A stretch of DNA of 64,000 nucleotides from Simmondsia chinensis. Lineage: Eukaryota; Streptophyta; Magnoliopsida; Caryophyllales; Simmondsiaceae. This document shows, piece by piece, positions 1 through 10,444 of this stretch (positions are counted from its first letter, which is position 1; each line of letters starts with the position of its first letter). The stretch covers positions 13,181,237 to 13,245,236 of the forward strand of contig JAGTTD010000013.1 in NCBI GenBank assembly GCA_018398585.1. The letters run 5' to 3'. The notes under the pieces were generated by a model, which saw only the letters and a program-made list of their open reading frames with translations, was not told the DNA's origin and made no database searches. A program made the position numbers and the translations under genes.

Positions 1-935
1 TGGAGTAGTGGTTGATCTTCTGGTAGCGTGCCTGAACCACTTCAGACACAGCTTCTTCATTTTATAATATTTATTCATAAGATGAATAAATTAATTTGAC
101 TAAATAATATTCATGGGATAGATTTTATATAAGTGGTAATTTTAAAAAAAAAGAAGAAATCAAAGTAGACGCACAGGCCCACGCGTGCGCCATACGTGCG
201 GGTCAATAGTTAATTTGGGCTTAGCCGGGCACGTGTTGTACACACACCTAGGTTAAAAAAAATGGAAATTAAATAAAACGGGGTCGTGTCGCGCGGCCTA
301 AATACAAAAGACCCGGCACATGCAACGCATGTGCCGGAGGCTGGGGGTTAATCCGTGTGTATGAAGCGGACCACTGGCCCGTTGACACGTGGCATTTTTA
401 GCCGTGTGTTAATATTTTAGGGTTTGGAGCCTAGTTCTCTCCCATGACCAAAAACCTAAAATTGTTTTAGGGTTTTTCTAAATTAATGTTAGCACAATTT
501 TTCTGAAAAATTATTTTTCGGAAAGATCACAAGGAAAAATTTTGCTCTGAAATTTTTCCTAAATTAAATATTTTAGGAACCCCACTGGTGCTAATACATA
601 TTATTGCGAAGAAGATCTTTGGGTGTCAAGAAGTTTTTCACTTCTAATTTCAGATCTTCAAGTCGGAGTTTGGATTCGCGCTTCAAGTATGTCTAATTAA
701 GTATTTAATATTTAATTTGCTTTCCTTTTTTTTTTATTTTCTATATACTATGTTTATACTTGTTTTATTTGATGTTTAAGATTGTTATATTATGAACATA
801 TTATAGTAGAATCTTGATCTATTTAAATAGTTTAATTAGACCGGGCATTAGATTTAAAATTAAGAACTTTAAAATAGTTTTCCGCTGTGGCCGTTCTAGT
901 CGTTTAGGGAAAAATTTTGAAATATGTTCGCAACA
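1..935 (+). mobile_element. 3' part of a Copia-B-family LTR
   Basis: This is the distal part of a long terminal repeat; its start lies outside the window. From about 420 it matches the R/U5 part of the Copia-B LTRs at 2455-5684 and 40170-40695, with shared words such as 'tttggagcctagtt', 'ttatttttcggaaagat' and 'ttggattcgcgcttcaa'. It ends in 'gttcgcaaca' at 935. The upstream U3 part (about 160-420) is GC-richer and I could not align it with the other two LTRs, so this is a different subfamily. It lies in the same orientation as Copia-B and is inserted in the RNase H tail of Copia-A, which resumes at 936. It may be a solo LTR or the 3' LTR of an element extending left. Confidence 0.8.
313..337. 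other. Perfect 11-bp hairpin in LTR
   Basis: CCGGCACATGC (313-323) and GCATGTGCCGG (327-337) are exact reverse complements around a three-base AAC loop. It lies just after a TATA-like 'ctaaatacaaa', so it would fall at or near the 5' end of an LTR transcript. The other Copia-B LTRs lack it. No function is known to me. Confidence 0.7.
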
Positions 936-1110
936 CCTTAAGCATAAGTTTTTCAAGAATAAGTTAGAAGTCAATCTCGATATGTTTTGTATGAGCATGG
1001 AAAATCGGGTTTGTGGTAAGATAGATGGCCAGTATATTATCACACCAAAGTTGAGGGGGTTCCAAAAGGGAGACACTAAGTTCTTTGAGAAGATGCTGCA
1101 GCCAACATAA
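936..1110 (-). pseudogene. Copia-A RNase H C-terminal fragment
   Basis: Read on the minus strand from 1110 to 936, this stretch encodes a typical Ty1/copia RNase H tail: '[20 protein letters not shown]' followed by '[20 protein letters not shown]' and HIEIDF, then a stop codon where copia elements usually have His. It is the direct continuation of the RNase H fragment that ends at 40701. The Copia-B element separates the two, and reading across the shared CATAA gives an unbroken frame (ATIEL then CWLQ). The Copia-B-family LTR at 1-935 cuts it again at the left. RNase H would degrade the RNA strand during reverse transcription. This copy is dead. Confidence 0.88.
1106..1110. repeat. Left TSD of Copia-B (CATAA)
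   Basis: CATAA directly precedes the 5' LTR (TGTTGGAATT). The same five bases follow the 3' LTR at 40696-40700. A 5-bp duplication is usual for copia integrases. Confidence 0.9.
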
Positions 1111-2378
1111 TGTTGGAATTGTGTCATTAAAACCTAATTAGATAGATTTTAAATATTAAATAAATGATATTATTTTATTTATTTATTTGATTATGTTTTG
1201 CAAGTCAAACATGTGTGTGATTATTTTCTAAAACATTTCATACGATGGACATTGTCCAAGATAAAAAGTCAGGCTTGGTTTAATTGGTCAATGAGATTGA
1301 ACTATAGATACACTTAGATCAAACTAATGATATGTTGTCAATGTATGTTTGTAGTTAGTGATAAGTTTGGACAACTTGTCTGATAAGACTATAATATAAT
1401 ACTTTTGATGACTTGTCTTGATCAAGTGGATAAGGATCTAAAAGTATCATGTTGGTGTTATCAATAAGATTGGAACACTAAACAGGACCATCTAAATTAG
1501 TTATTTCTTTAACTGCTATAAGAAATAATTAATTCTACAAGACAATAACTTTAAATCCAGAAAACAGTCTAAACTCGCGCATGTATAAACCATTGCTTTG
1601 ATATGCCAAAAGGATTAGCCAAAGTGCATTGACTTAAGTCTTACATATATTGGGTAACGGTATGAAGTGTGACGGGAATGGTTGTTTTAATGGAATATAT
1701 AGTCTCTAATGAGGTAAAGATGTCCCCGTAGATGATTTACAAATATACAAACAGATTCTAAAATCTTTTGTCAAAGTATTCCATATGTTTAACGTTTAGA
1801 AATAACATGAAAATTGTTTTTGTAATTATTGATTTGTTCAAGAAGGGCGAGTCGAATTATAGCGAGATATGTGAGAAATGTAACAGAAGTAGTTAAAGTT
1901 ACTTTTGTTCAAAGATATCTGATAGAGAGGTTAATTATCGAAATAAAAGTTATTTAAGAAATTCTTGAGTAAATATTTTTAATTCTACAGTGCAATAAAA
2001 CTTATTTATTGGAGCTAGAGTTAGATTATCCTCAAAGTCGTTCTGCAAACTTCAACTTAAGCATATTTTTAAAATATTTATAAATTAAATTTATTAGATG
2101 AATTATTTATTTATAAGATAAATAAATTAATTTTGCTGAATAAAATTCAAGAGAAGAATAATTTTATCAAAAAATAAATAAATTAATTTTATCAAATAAT
2201 ACTTATTAGATAAATTTTATACATGTGAAAATCAAAAAAAGGGGTGAAAAGAAACATCATAGCCTTGCGCGTTACACAACTTAGGGTGGGCCCATACCTA
2301 GAATTTTAAAAAAAGTGAAGCAGTGTCGCTGACGTTAGCGCCGTAAGAGTTCTTAAGCGTGTTGCGACATGCTCTTGC

Positions 2379-2422
2379 TGACGTCATAGTAATGTCAGCA
2401 GGCACAATGTGCGTATATAAAT
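2379..2422 (+). promoter_or_regulatory. Copia-B U3 core promoter: TGACGTCA plus TATA box
   Basis: A palindromic TGACGTCA (2379-2386), the consensus site of bZIP factors of the TGA/CREB type, lies about 28 bp before a good TATA box, 'tatataaat' (2414-2422). A degenerate second site, 'tgacgtta', is found near 2330. In the 3' LTR the corresponding sites are TGACGTCA at 39031-39038 (inside the 12-bp palindrome GCTGACGTCAGC) and at 39090-39097. Transcription would start near 2445-2455, which fits the R/U5 boundary suggested by LTR alignment. Activity is inferred from motifs only. Confidence 0.55.
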
Positions 2423-2590
2423 GTGCAGCCGGTGCATAATTAAATACAGATTCATGTTTTTAGGTTTTTGGAGCCTATTTTTCTCCTACGATAAAAATCC
2501 TAAATTTATTTTAGGAATTTTTTGAATTTTGGCTGGGTGGCTGAACGGTGGTTTCGGGTGGTTGTTACGACGGGTCAGGTGAACATTTAA

Positions 2591-2692
2591 AAATTTTGAA
2601 TTCTTTCTCCCGCTTTTGCGTCGTTGTGTGCACCATGGTAAAAATTTTGAATTCTTTCTCCCGCTTTTGCCTCGTTGTGTGCACCATGGTAG
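2591..2692. repeat. Tandem duplication, 51-bp unit, two copies
   Basis: The units at 2591-2640 and 2642-2692 share 'ttctttctcccgcttttg' and 'tgtgtgcaccatgg' and differ at one base (gcg against gcc). Confidence 0.9.
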
Positions 2693-3112
2693 TGTTAGCA
2701 TAAATCTCACAAATACTTGCAAAATCCTTGCAAACGGGTAACCAGAAGATATCAGGTGTTAAGGCTATGTAATCACTTTTCTTCAGGCTTATTTTGGTGT
2801 ACGAAATATCCTCGGGGATACAACAACAACCAAATATGGAGTGAAGATTTGTAAAGGGAGAGATTGACCAAGATGTAGAGAGATTGATTAAGTTTAACAA
2901 ACCAAATACTTGAATTTCATACAAGAACACTTGTAGTTGTTCTTGAAAACCTTTTTCTTGAGATTCTCTTGTTCTTTTTTTAGATCATTCTTTCAAGATG
3001 GGATATGGGTAATACGTATGTAAATAATGAGAAGAGATGTCCCTTCAAAACATAGAAAAAGAGCCACATTGATTCGGGGAAAACCGTGCGAAACCTTCAG
3101 AAATTCTGACTT

Positions 3113-3256
3113 GTGTGTCGACACACAATATCTGCCGTGCACTTCTGTAAGACTGTGTGTCGACACACGGGCCATGTGTGTCGACATACACCTATTCCCC
3201 AGTGGTATTGTTGGATTGTGTGTCGACCCACATGGTCCATGTGTCGACACATACCC
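3113..3256. repeat. Cluster of five GTGTGTCGACACAC-type palindromes
   Basis: Perfect or near-perfect copies of the palindrome GTGTGTCGACACAC lie at 3113-3126, 3154-3168, 3173-3191 (CGACATAC variant), 3217-3234 (CGACCCAC variant) and 3238-3253. The arms change in some copies but the central GTCGAC core is kept in all five. Spacing is irregular (18-45 bp). The reason for the repetition is unknown; similar palindromes could serve as protein-binding sites or hairpins in a mobile-element leader. Confidence 0.85.
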
Positions 3257-4571
3257 CTCATATGTTTTAAATACTCAAACACATATCGAGGCTATCTCAT
3301 ATACATCTTATACATATATCAAACAATGTTTTACATGTTTACCAATACACATTTTAAAAATTCACCAACAAGTAGTCGTGCTTGGTTAGGAGAAGGTGGG
3401 GGTGTTTCCACTTTGAGTTCGGGTGAGGTTTCAGATGTGGATTCTCCGTCCACGGCTTGTTTGTGTTGCTGGGTTTGGGGTGAGATTTTTATCTCTTCTT
3501 TTGTCCCTTCATTTCTTTTCTTCATTGGGGTTGCTTTTGCTTTAGCAATGGAAAAAAATGGTGAGGGTTCCTTACTTCAAATCCATGGTCCTCTTGAGTA
3601 TGGGGTTGAAGGTTTTATCCCCATGCAAATTTTTGTAGGAGTTGTTAGAAAATGGGACGTTTCTTCTCTGGGCATTGCTTGTTCATTGATGGTCGTCATT
3701 TTCGGTGGGGGAGAGGTCTAGAAGCTTGTCTAAAGTACTTAATTTTGGACATATCTTGATCTCCACTCTTGTCTCTCCTCACATAATTGAAAATCTGGTC
3801 CTTTTAGCCGGATTTCTTGGCTGCCGGAGTGACTTCCAGCTGGCGTGGGTGGTGGAGGGGGTGGCGCTAGGTGGAGTTAGGGTTCTGGTGGGGCTTGTGC
3901 AAGATGCAAGGATTGGTGATAGACTTAGGCTTGTTGATGGGACCACATGTTGTGGGGAATTCGGGCCCAATGGGGATGGGCTTTCGGGCCCGGGAATTGG
4001 TGAGAGTATCTTGCAAAGTATTAGGCGGGACACTAAATGCCCACCTTATGACTTTCAGGGGTTAGTAGCTCGTGACTTTGGACCAAATGGGCCTCCGCAA
4101 TTTACATGGGTTGGTGGTATGCTTGGGCTAGCTTTTGGGCCAACAACGGTTGAAGCTTTAGGGCCTCCTGATGTAGGGCCCTTGGGTCGTGCCTTGGAAG
4201 ATGGAAAAGGTAGTTTGCATGTTAGGTTTTTTCGGGTTCGGATTATTAATGGGCTACGTGTTCGGGTTGTGGGTCCGATTAGGCCGGTACAGATGGTCGG
4301 GATTGGCAGTACGAGTGGGCTAGTTGAACCCGAGATGGACGGGATCCCGAGTCCACTAGGGATGGGCTTTAGGGCCCGTGTTTGGAGGAACCTATTTGTA
4401 CAAGGAGTTTGGGCTTTTTTAAGGCCCAAATGCGAATGGATCTCAAGAGATGTTGGTTATTGGGCTTAGCTAGGTAAGGAGGGAGTTGAATTTGGATTGA
4501 CAGTATAAACTCCTCTCTCTGAGCCAGAGCTTGGGCCTAATTTCGGGCTTCGTTTTGGGACTCATGAACCT

Positions 4572-4572
<1 letters not shown>

Positions 4573-4609
<37 letters not shown>
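4573..4609. repeat. 37-base poly-C tract
   Basis: An uninterrupted run of 37 C. The minus strand is poly-G and could form G-quadruplexes. Runs of this length are rare in plant DNA, and the exact length may be a sequencing or assembly artefact. Confidence 0.9.
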
Positions 4610-4613
<4 letters not shown>

Positions 4614-5686
4614 AGGGTGGCTTTTTCCAACAACCGGGCCAAATAAAGGCCTAGTCTCACTTTTGGGCTTAGCGCCATATTGGCGTTGGTTTCTCCTGGG
4701 CCGTTTGGGCCTTGGGAGGGTCCCCCTCACGGGCCCATTCGAGCCCCTTCTCTTGGCCTAGCGCCTTTCGGCGCTGGGCGTGTCACGTGACTCGTTTGGG
4801 CCATGGAGGAATTTCCTCTTGGCCCATTCGAGTCCCCCTAACCTGAAACACTTCTCAGGCTAGGGGCCCGTTTCCTGATTTGGACTTTGTTGATTCATTT
4901 GCGATTTGAGTCTCTTTTTGTCCGATAAAGCTATCAGGTTCTTGTTGGTGTGTTGGGGTTGCTTTTGGTTCTCATTTGTTGCCCATCCTGCGTTGAGCTC
5001 GAAGTGGCAAGAACAGTTTCAAAGAAGCAGTTTCTAGCATCTCATTCTTCTTCTAAGATTGGTCACCAGTGAACTCCTCCATCTCCCATGTTTATAGGAA
5101 TTCAGTTTGTTGTTTTGATGTACACATTGTATTTCCTTTTTGTTTGGCCCCAGCTTTGTTGCTTTTTTAGCTTGTTTTGCATTCTTTTTGAATTACCTTG
5201 TAGGCCTTTGGCCATGTCTGAGGGTATGCCCCTCGTACTCAGGTACGATTTCTTTTGATAAGTACAACTGACTTATCACACACACACAAAAAAAAAATGT
5301 TTTTGAAAAATTATTTATCGGAAAGATTAAAAGGAAAAATTTTGTTTCGAAAGGTCATTGTGAAGAGGACATTAAAGTTTCAAGAAACCTTCTCCCAATT
5401 TCTTGTCTTCAAGTTAGAATTTGGATTCGTGCTTCATATATGTTTAATTAAATATGTGATATTTAATTTGCTTTTTATTTATTTCGTTTGTTTTACATGC
5501 CATGTTTATATTTGTTTTAGTTAATATTTTTTGTTTGTCATGTTATGAACCTATTATACTAAGATCAGACCTAATTAAATAGTTTTATTATATCAAGGAT
5601 TTAGATTTAAAATTAAAAATTTTAAATTGGTATTCCACTGCTCCTGCTCAACCCAAGAAATATTTTTGAAATATGTTCCTAACGAT

Positions 5687-5698
5687 TGGTATTAAAGC
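5687..5698 (+). other. Copia-B primer binding site (initiator tRNA-Met type)
   Basis: 'tggtattaaagc' begins two bases after the LTR and matches the usual plant copia site TGGTATCAGAGC at 10 of 12 positions. The two differences are C-to-T and G-to-A, as expected from deamination of methylated cytosines. Confidence 0.75.
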
Positions 5699-6680
5699 CA
5701 ACTCTAAATACATTTATGATTGACATTAAAAGTGTTAGGTTTTATAAAAGTCAAGCATGTAGAATTACGAAAATATAAAATGGGAATTTTCATTAAAGAA
5801 AAAAGGTAATCCTAAAAGTTGTTGAAAGAGTTCAATAATAAGATTAAAGGTTCAATGAAGTTTCAAATTGTTTAAAATTTTATATGAGTTAGGATTTAAT
5901 CAAGCAGCGTGATTCTAAATCGGATCTAATAAGATTTGATATTCAAGAAGTTGAACGATTTACATTATTAATCTAATTAGATTAGATTTTGAACCAAGGT
6001 TTTAACTATTCATTGTTGAATATTTTGTGATAATCCAAAACGAAGAATATCTAATAGGATTAGATGTTCAGTTTACGATCTAATAAGATTAAGATCAATT
6101 TTTAATTAATTAATTAATTATTTAAATAATAATATACACAATATAATAATAAATAAAAATTAAAAAGAAACGTGCCCAATGCCGGGGCTAGGCACTCTCC
6201 AATTCAATAAATATTTTTGTTTTATTAAATAATTTATATAAATAAATAATTTATTAGAATGAGATTCTAATTGAGATTATATGATAATCTTTTCTAAAAA
6301 AGTTTAGAAAAATTACTAATTGTTCCAACTTTTAGGACTTAAGAGTTGTTATTCAAATTGTTTGATAATAGTGTATTTATTAAATTTTGTTAACTTATTT
6401 AATATTATTTAAATGAGTTAAATATTATGTATGATATGAATAAAGATACAGGCAATATAATTTGGTGAATATTTGATTTTATTGAGTGGGAGAATTTTTT
6501 CAATTAGATATGATTAGATAATTCAATAGTTGAATTATTTCAAAGAAAAATTCTCATAATGTATCGATGAGATTAGATTAGGGTTTTTCTTAATGATTAC
6601 ATAAAAATTTAGAATGTGATTCTAATATTGATTATGAGATATTCAAATTTAAAAGAAAGACCTGTCATTGTAAATTTCAA

Positions 6681-7600
6681 GTGGGAGTGAGGATCATGAG
6701 TTGATTCCTCATGGTCTCCATTGCCAATATGATAGTATAGTGGACATGCACTACTCCCCAAGGAGGGGGTTTGTTATGGAATACAGGGTTAGACTTCTTA
6801 ATGATAGATAGAGGTATGAGAAAAATGAGTGCGGCTATGTTGACGTCGAGTATCTTATTTACTTGTACTAATGTCTAGGTAATTATATACATTTGAATAG
6901 GATAGTATGTTATTCTCCTACTAAGTATTGTGATACTGTCTTAGAGACCAAGGAAGAAATAGTGAACTAAATATGTTTAGGAAACATATCAATTGAGAGT
7001 AATTCTCACTTGACAAATAAATCGTTATGCCCTTCTCCCATGGAGTAACGGATAGATTGGTTAGCTCATCGTTGCACACGTACGGAGAATGGTTAGATGG
7101 AGTCCACGCTTTGTTTGTTTGCTAAAGTTATTGTAGAAGTTTACAAGACTCAAAATATCAGGTGGAAGCGAGCTCTTAAGTGAATGTTCATGGCCTCCGT
7201 TACCAGTCTAGCAATATATAGGAGGTGGGCGTTGCTAGCGTTCATTTGCAGAATACAAGGTTAGATCTATTAGCTTGGACTGAAGTGTGGGAGAAGCTGG
7301 TATAGCCACACCGACGTGGAGTATCTATATTAGCCTCCCTGAGGAGCGCTGTTGTAGGACCTTAGGGATTGAAGGAAAAGTGGTGTGTTAATTTAGTAAA
7401 AAGTTTACAAGAAAATATATTTATTGAGAAATGTTCTCACCCTTCTGATATCTCAATTTAGCCTCGCCGAAGGGGGGTTTTGGATAGTTAGGTTGGGTTG
7501 CCATGGCATACATTTAAGTGTTGGATTGTGAACTCCAAACTTTGATTATTTGCTAAAAGTAAGAAAAGTAATCTTGTATGTTATATGACTTTATTTTTTT
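6681..7600. repeat. Diverged tandem duplication in Copia-B leader, about 478-bp period
   Basis: Corresponding landmarks recur in the same order: 'catggtctccattgcca' near 6710 and 'catggcctccgttacca' near 7190; 'gaatacagggttagac' near 6780 and 'gaatacaaggttagat' near 7253; 'gacgtcgagtatct' near 6842 and 'gacgtggagtatct' near 7312; 'cccttct' at 7029 and 7440. The copies differ by many substitutions and indels, so the duplication is older than the present insertion. Confidence 0.75.
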
Positions 7601-7707
7601 TAAGCAATTTTTGATTTCAGACTGATTGTCATACTTTTGCATTGCGATCATTATTAGTATGCGTTATTTGTCTATTTTGTTATGCTTGCTATGATATGAT
7701 ATGTCCT

Positions 7708-7800
7708 AGTACATGAAGAGCACTAGGAGATGCCCCGAGTTCTCTAGATTCCTGCTATATGAAGAGCACTAGGAGATGCTTTGAGTCCTCTAGATTGCTG
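7708..7800. repeat. Short tandem duplication, about 46-bp period
   Basis: Two copies of a unit containing 'atgaagagcactaggaga' followed by a 'gagt(t/c)ctctagatt' block start near 7713 and 7759. Confidence 0.85.
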
Positions 7801-9403
7801 GTACTAAGTTGAAAAAAACTTTCGGAACTTTAAACTAGACTAAAGAGTTAGTTGGATGTGAGATTAGGACATTAGATGTCGAACTTATCCTAGTATTAGA
7901 TACCTAACTTGTCAAATATAGTAGATATGATCAGATATTTGAAAGAAGTGTTTGGTTAGAGAACTAGTAGAATGAGAATGACTAATGAAAAAGCTAATAG
8001 ACACAAGATTATGTTAACAAAGTTTAGTTCAAGGGCGCATCATATGATGATGGTCATTTAATTGAACTAGATTTCTTGATGCAAATTTTGATAGCCAATC
8101 TCAGCAGAATTTGATCCAGACTTGCCTATTAAAGTTTTTAAATCGGTTTAGCTTGGATATATTGACAAAAAAGAGATTGCTCATTGTCTGAACAGATGAA
8201 AGTATAGCTTGAGAGAAGGGTGTCATGATTACTAAGGGAAGAGTCTACTTAGAGTATAACATCTATCTCAGGAGTTAGAAGCCTCTAAAGGGTAAACTAA
8301 AACATAAGTCAAATAGTTTTACCTTAATAAAAGTTTTGGACATTTGTATTTAAAAAGAATTGCCTAGCTACTTAGATACTATTGTTGCCAAGGCAGAAAG
8401 GCAACATGACAGGGTATTCGATATTCTATCTCCTCTAGTTGTGACGAGTATAGATAGTTCACTAGTGTTCTGGTGAATGAGTTTTCAGTAAGGGTATCAA
8501 GAGATAGCAGTTGAAGTCAAATAATGTAATTTGTATTTGAGTAACTATCTTAATGTACTTTAGAAATTTGTTTGCTATCCACTATTTATTTTTAAATAGT
8601 TTTTCAATTATTTTTTAAAAAATAAACTGGCAATTAAGTAAACAAAGTTTTTATTCAAAAAGCGTACATTGGTAAATAGTTAACTTATTTTAATCACAAC
8701 TATATTAATGATAATTTATTAGTCTAATACAAATTAGGCTGTGTAACCATATAAAAGAAGAATTTTCAAAAACCATATGGCTTTCAAGTGGGGCTTAATT
8801 TTAGGTCACATTAATCTAGTATGATTCAAAAATTGGTTTGATATGTCTTATGTGATCACTAAGTACTAAAATGATAACTGGTACGTGAATCGTGCTCGAA
8901 TTAATGGTGACTGAAACAACCTTTAAGAGTTATGGCAGTAGAGCCACTAAGCTGCTAGGACTTGTTCATAGAATATTTATGGAATGCTAAAAGTTCAAGC
9001 AAGCGAAAACGATGAGTGTTTCATAAAATGTTTATGAATGACTACTCGATAAGTTGATATATGGATATACTTATGAAAACTAAAGTCTTAAATCCTTTGA
9101 AAAGTTCAAAGCATTAAAGGCTAAATTTAGGATAAGTTAGGTAATCATATCAAATCACTTTGATTGGATTGAAATGGTGGTTCTAGGAGAATTCTTATTT
9201 TTTCCTTATTACAAAGAGTTGTAGAAATGATCAATAATGTTTTATTAAATATGGTACGATTCATATGACGGGTCACTTCTACATATCAAAAGGTTTGTTA
9301 TGTAACAGGTTTTTAGAAAGTGTTCTAAAAGTACAGCAGATAACTTGTGTTGGATAGATTGACCGTATGAGATTTTGCATCTCTACAGCTTGCTACAACT
9401 TAT

Positions 9404-9411
9404 AGTGTAGA
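9404..9411. repeat. Left TSD of the hAT element (AGTGTAGA)
   Basis: AGTGTAGA directly precedes the hAT terminus 'gaggggtgtaaacg'. The same eight bases follow the other end at 35060-35067. Eight base pairs is the hAT-family TSD length. Confidence 0.88.
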
Positions 9412-9770
9412 GAGGGGTGTAAACGAGCCAAGTCGAGCCGAGCACCATCTTGTTTGAACTCTAGTTTGATAAGTGTTAACGAGTTCGAATTCGAGCTGAG
9501 CTTTAAACGATCTTTTAAATCTTTGTTCAAACTTAGTTCAATAAGGAACTATTAGGTTCGATACTTGGCTCGACTCGGCTCGTTGATCATAACGAGCCGA
9601 GCTAATCGAGCTCATTTTTCATAATCGAGCCCAATCAAGCTTATTTTATTATCGAGCCTAATCAAGCTCCTTGTTTATGTGAAGCCTAATCAAGCTCATT
9701 TGCGTTGTCAAACTGAGCCAATTATTCAGTCGAGCTTGTTAACAAGCTTGATTAGGTTTTACCAAAGTAT
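9412..9770. repeat. hAT left terminus and subterminal repeats
   Basis: The end 'gaggggtgtaaacgagcc' is followed by dense copies of 'gagccgagc', 'cgagctcatt' and 'aatcaagctc' in both orientations. Such subterminal words are transposase-binding sites in other hAT elements; here that role is inferred. Confidence 0.8.
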
Positions 9771-10444
9771 GGTCAACCTATGACATAAAATATAATCCAA
9801 AGATATAAAAAAAGATTCCAATATAATAACAAAGCCTTTCGAAGTCACTTAATTCACCGAAAATAGTCTACAAGTTATATAGTATGAAATAAAAATATTG
9901 ACATATAACATACATCATCCAAAAAAAAAAATTCATATGACCACATTAACAAGTTAGCCAAATTAAATCCTTAGAACTATTATCACATCCACCAAGTTCT
10001 TTTTTCAATAATTACATCCACCAAGTCTAAGGCTTCTATGCCAATATAAACCCATTCTTCTAAACAAAAGAAAAACCAATATAAATACATATGGAATTGA
10101 AGTGAATGGCATTTTGCTCAAATTGAATATCCAGCATCAAAAGCATTTGTGCTCAAAATATCACCCTGGATTGTAATCCCTGCATGATTATAAGAAGAAG
10201 ATAACTTCAACTTGTTGCTCAAAATAATAGGAACATAAATTATTTCATACAAAAAGAAATAAGAAACTCGGTTACCGATAATGTCAAAAAACTCATCATC
10301 AAGTCAAGCAACTTCAAGGCAAAGTGAAAGTTTTAATATCTTCCTTGATCTAAATAAATCTATAAAAAATTCATACGTATTAGTTAAATACCAACAATGT
10401 CAAAATAATAATACGGAGGTACTAAAGAAACAAAAATTATTGTA

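Larger units (their letters stand above)
2531..5288 (+). mobile_element. Insertion in Copia-B 5' LTR, probably a degenerate LINE
   Basis: This 2.8-kb block is absent from the 3' LTR and from the LTR at 1-935. The last part (about 4840-5288) reads like a plant LINE 3' UTR: T/G-rich, with 'taggcctttggccatg' and a run into CA repeats and 10 A at 5277-5298. The LTR word 'tttttgaa' occurs on both sides (about 2518 and 5299), possibly a short TSD. The middle (3540-4730) is rich in 'gggccc'-type words and has a 254-codon open frame at 3705-4469 with no ATG and no recognisable domain. The left part (2531-3380) has a tandem repeat and the TGTGTCGACACA cluster and may be a different element. I cannot identify an RT or endonuclease domain. 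Confidence 0.5.
1111..5684 (+). repeat. Copia-B 5' LTR, interrupted
   Basis: It starts TGTTGGAATT and ends 'gttcctaacg' just before the primer binding site. The part up to 2530 matches 36363-37574, 38947-39116 and 40143 onward; the part from 5289 matches 40270-40695. Shared landmarks are 'ttgattatgtttt', 'gattgaac', 'gataataac'-type AT-rich blocks, the TGACGTCA-TATA promoter and 'atttttcggaaaga'. A 2.8-kb insertion lies between 2531 and 5288. The terminal CA is degraded to CG. Confidence 0.88.
5699..9403 (+). pseudogene. Copia-B internal region, left half, heavily decayed
   Basis: By position this is the leader, gag, protease and integrase part of Copia-B, between the primer binding site and the hAT insertion. 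No open frame longer than about 60 codons with recognisable domains remains. It holds a diverged tandem duplication at 6681-7600 and a short one at 7708-7800. The part from about 8000 has copia-like codon fragments, but I cannot place gag, protease or integrase motifs with confidence. The region is AT-rich and full of stop codons in all frames, consistent with an old non-coding relic. Confidence 0.6.

Noticed and set aside
3705..4469. 254-codon open frame in the insertion of the 5' LTR
   Set aside because: It has no ATG, no recognisable domain, and a Gly/Val/Pro composition that follows from G- and C-rich repeated words; an overlapping minus-strand frame is equally open.
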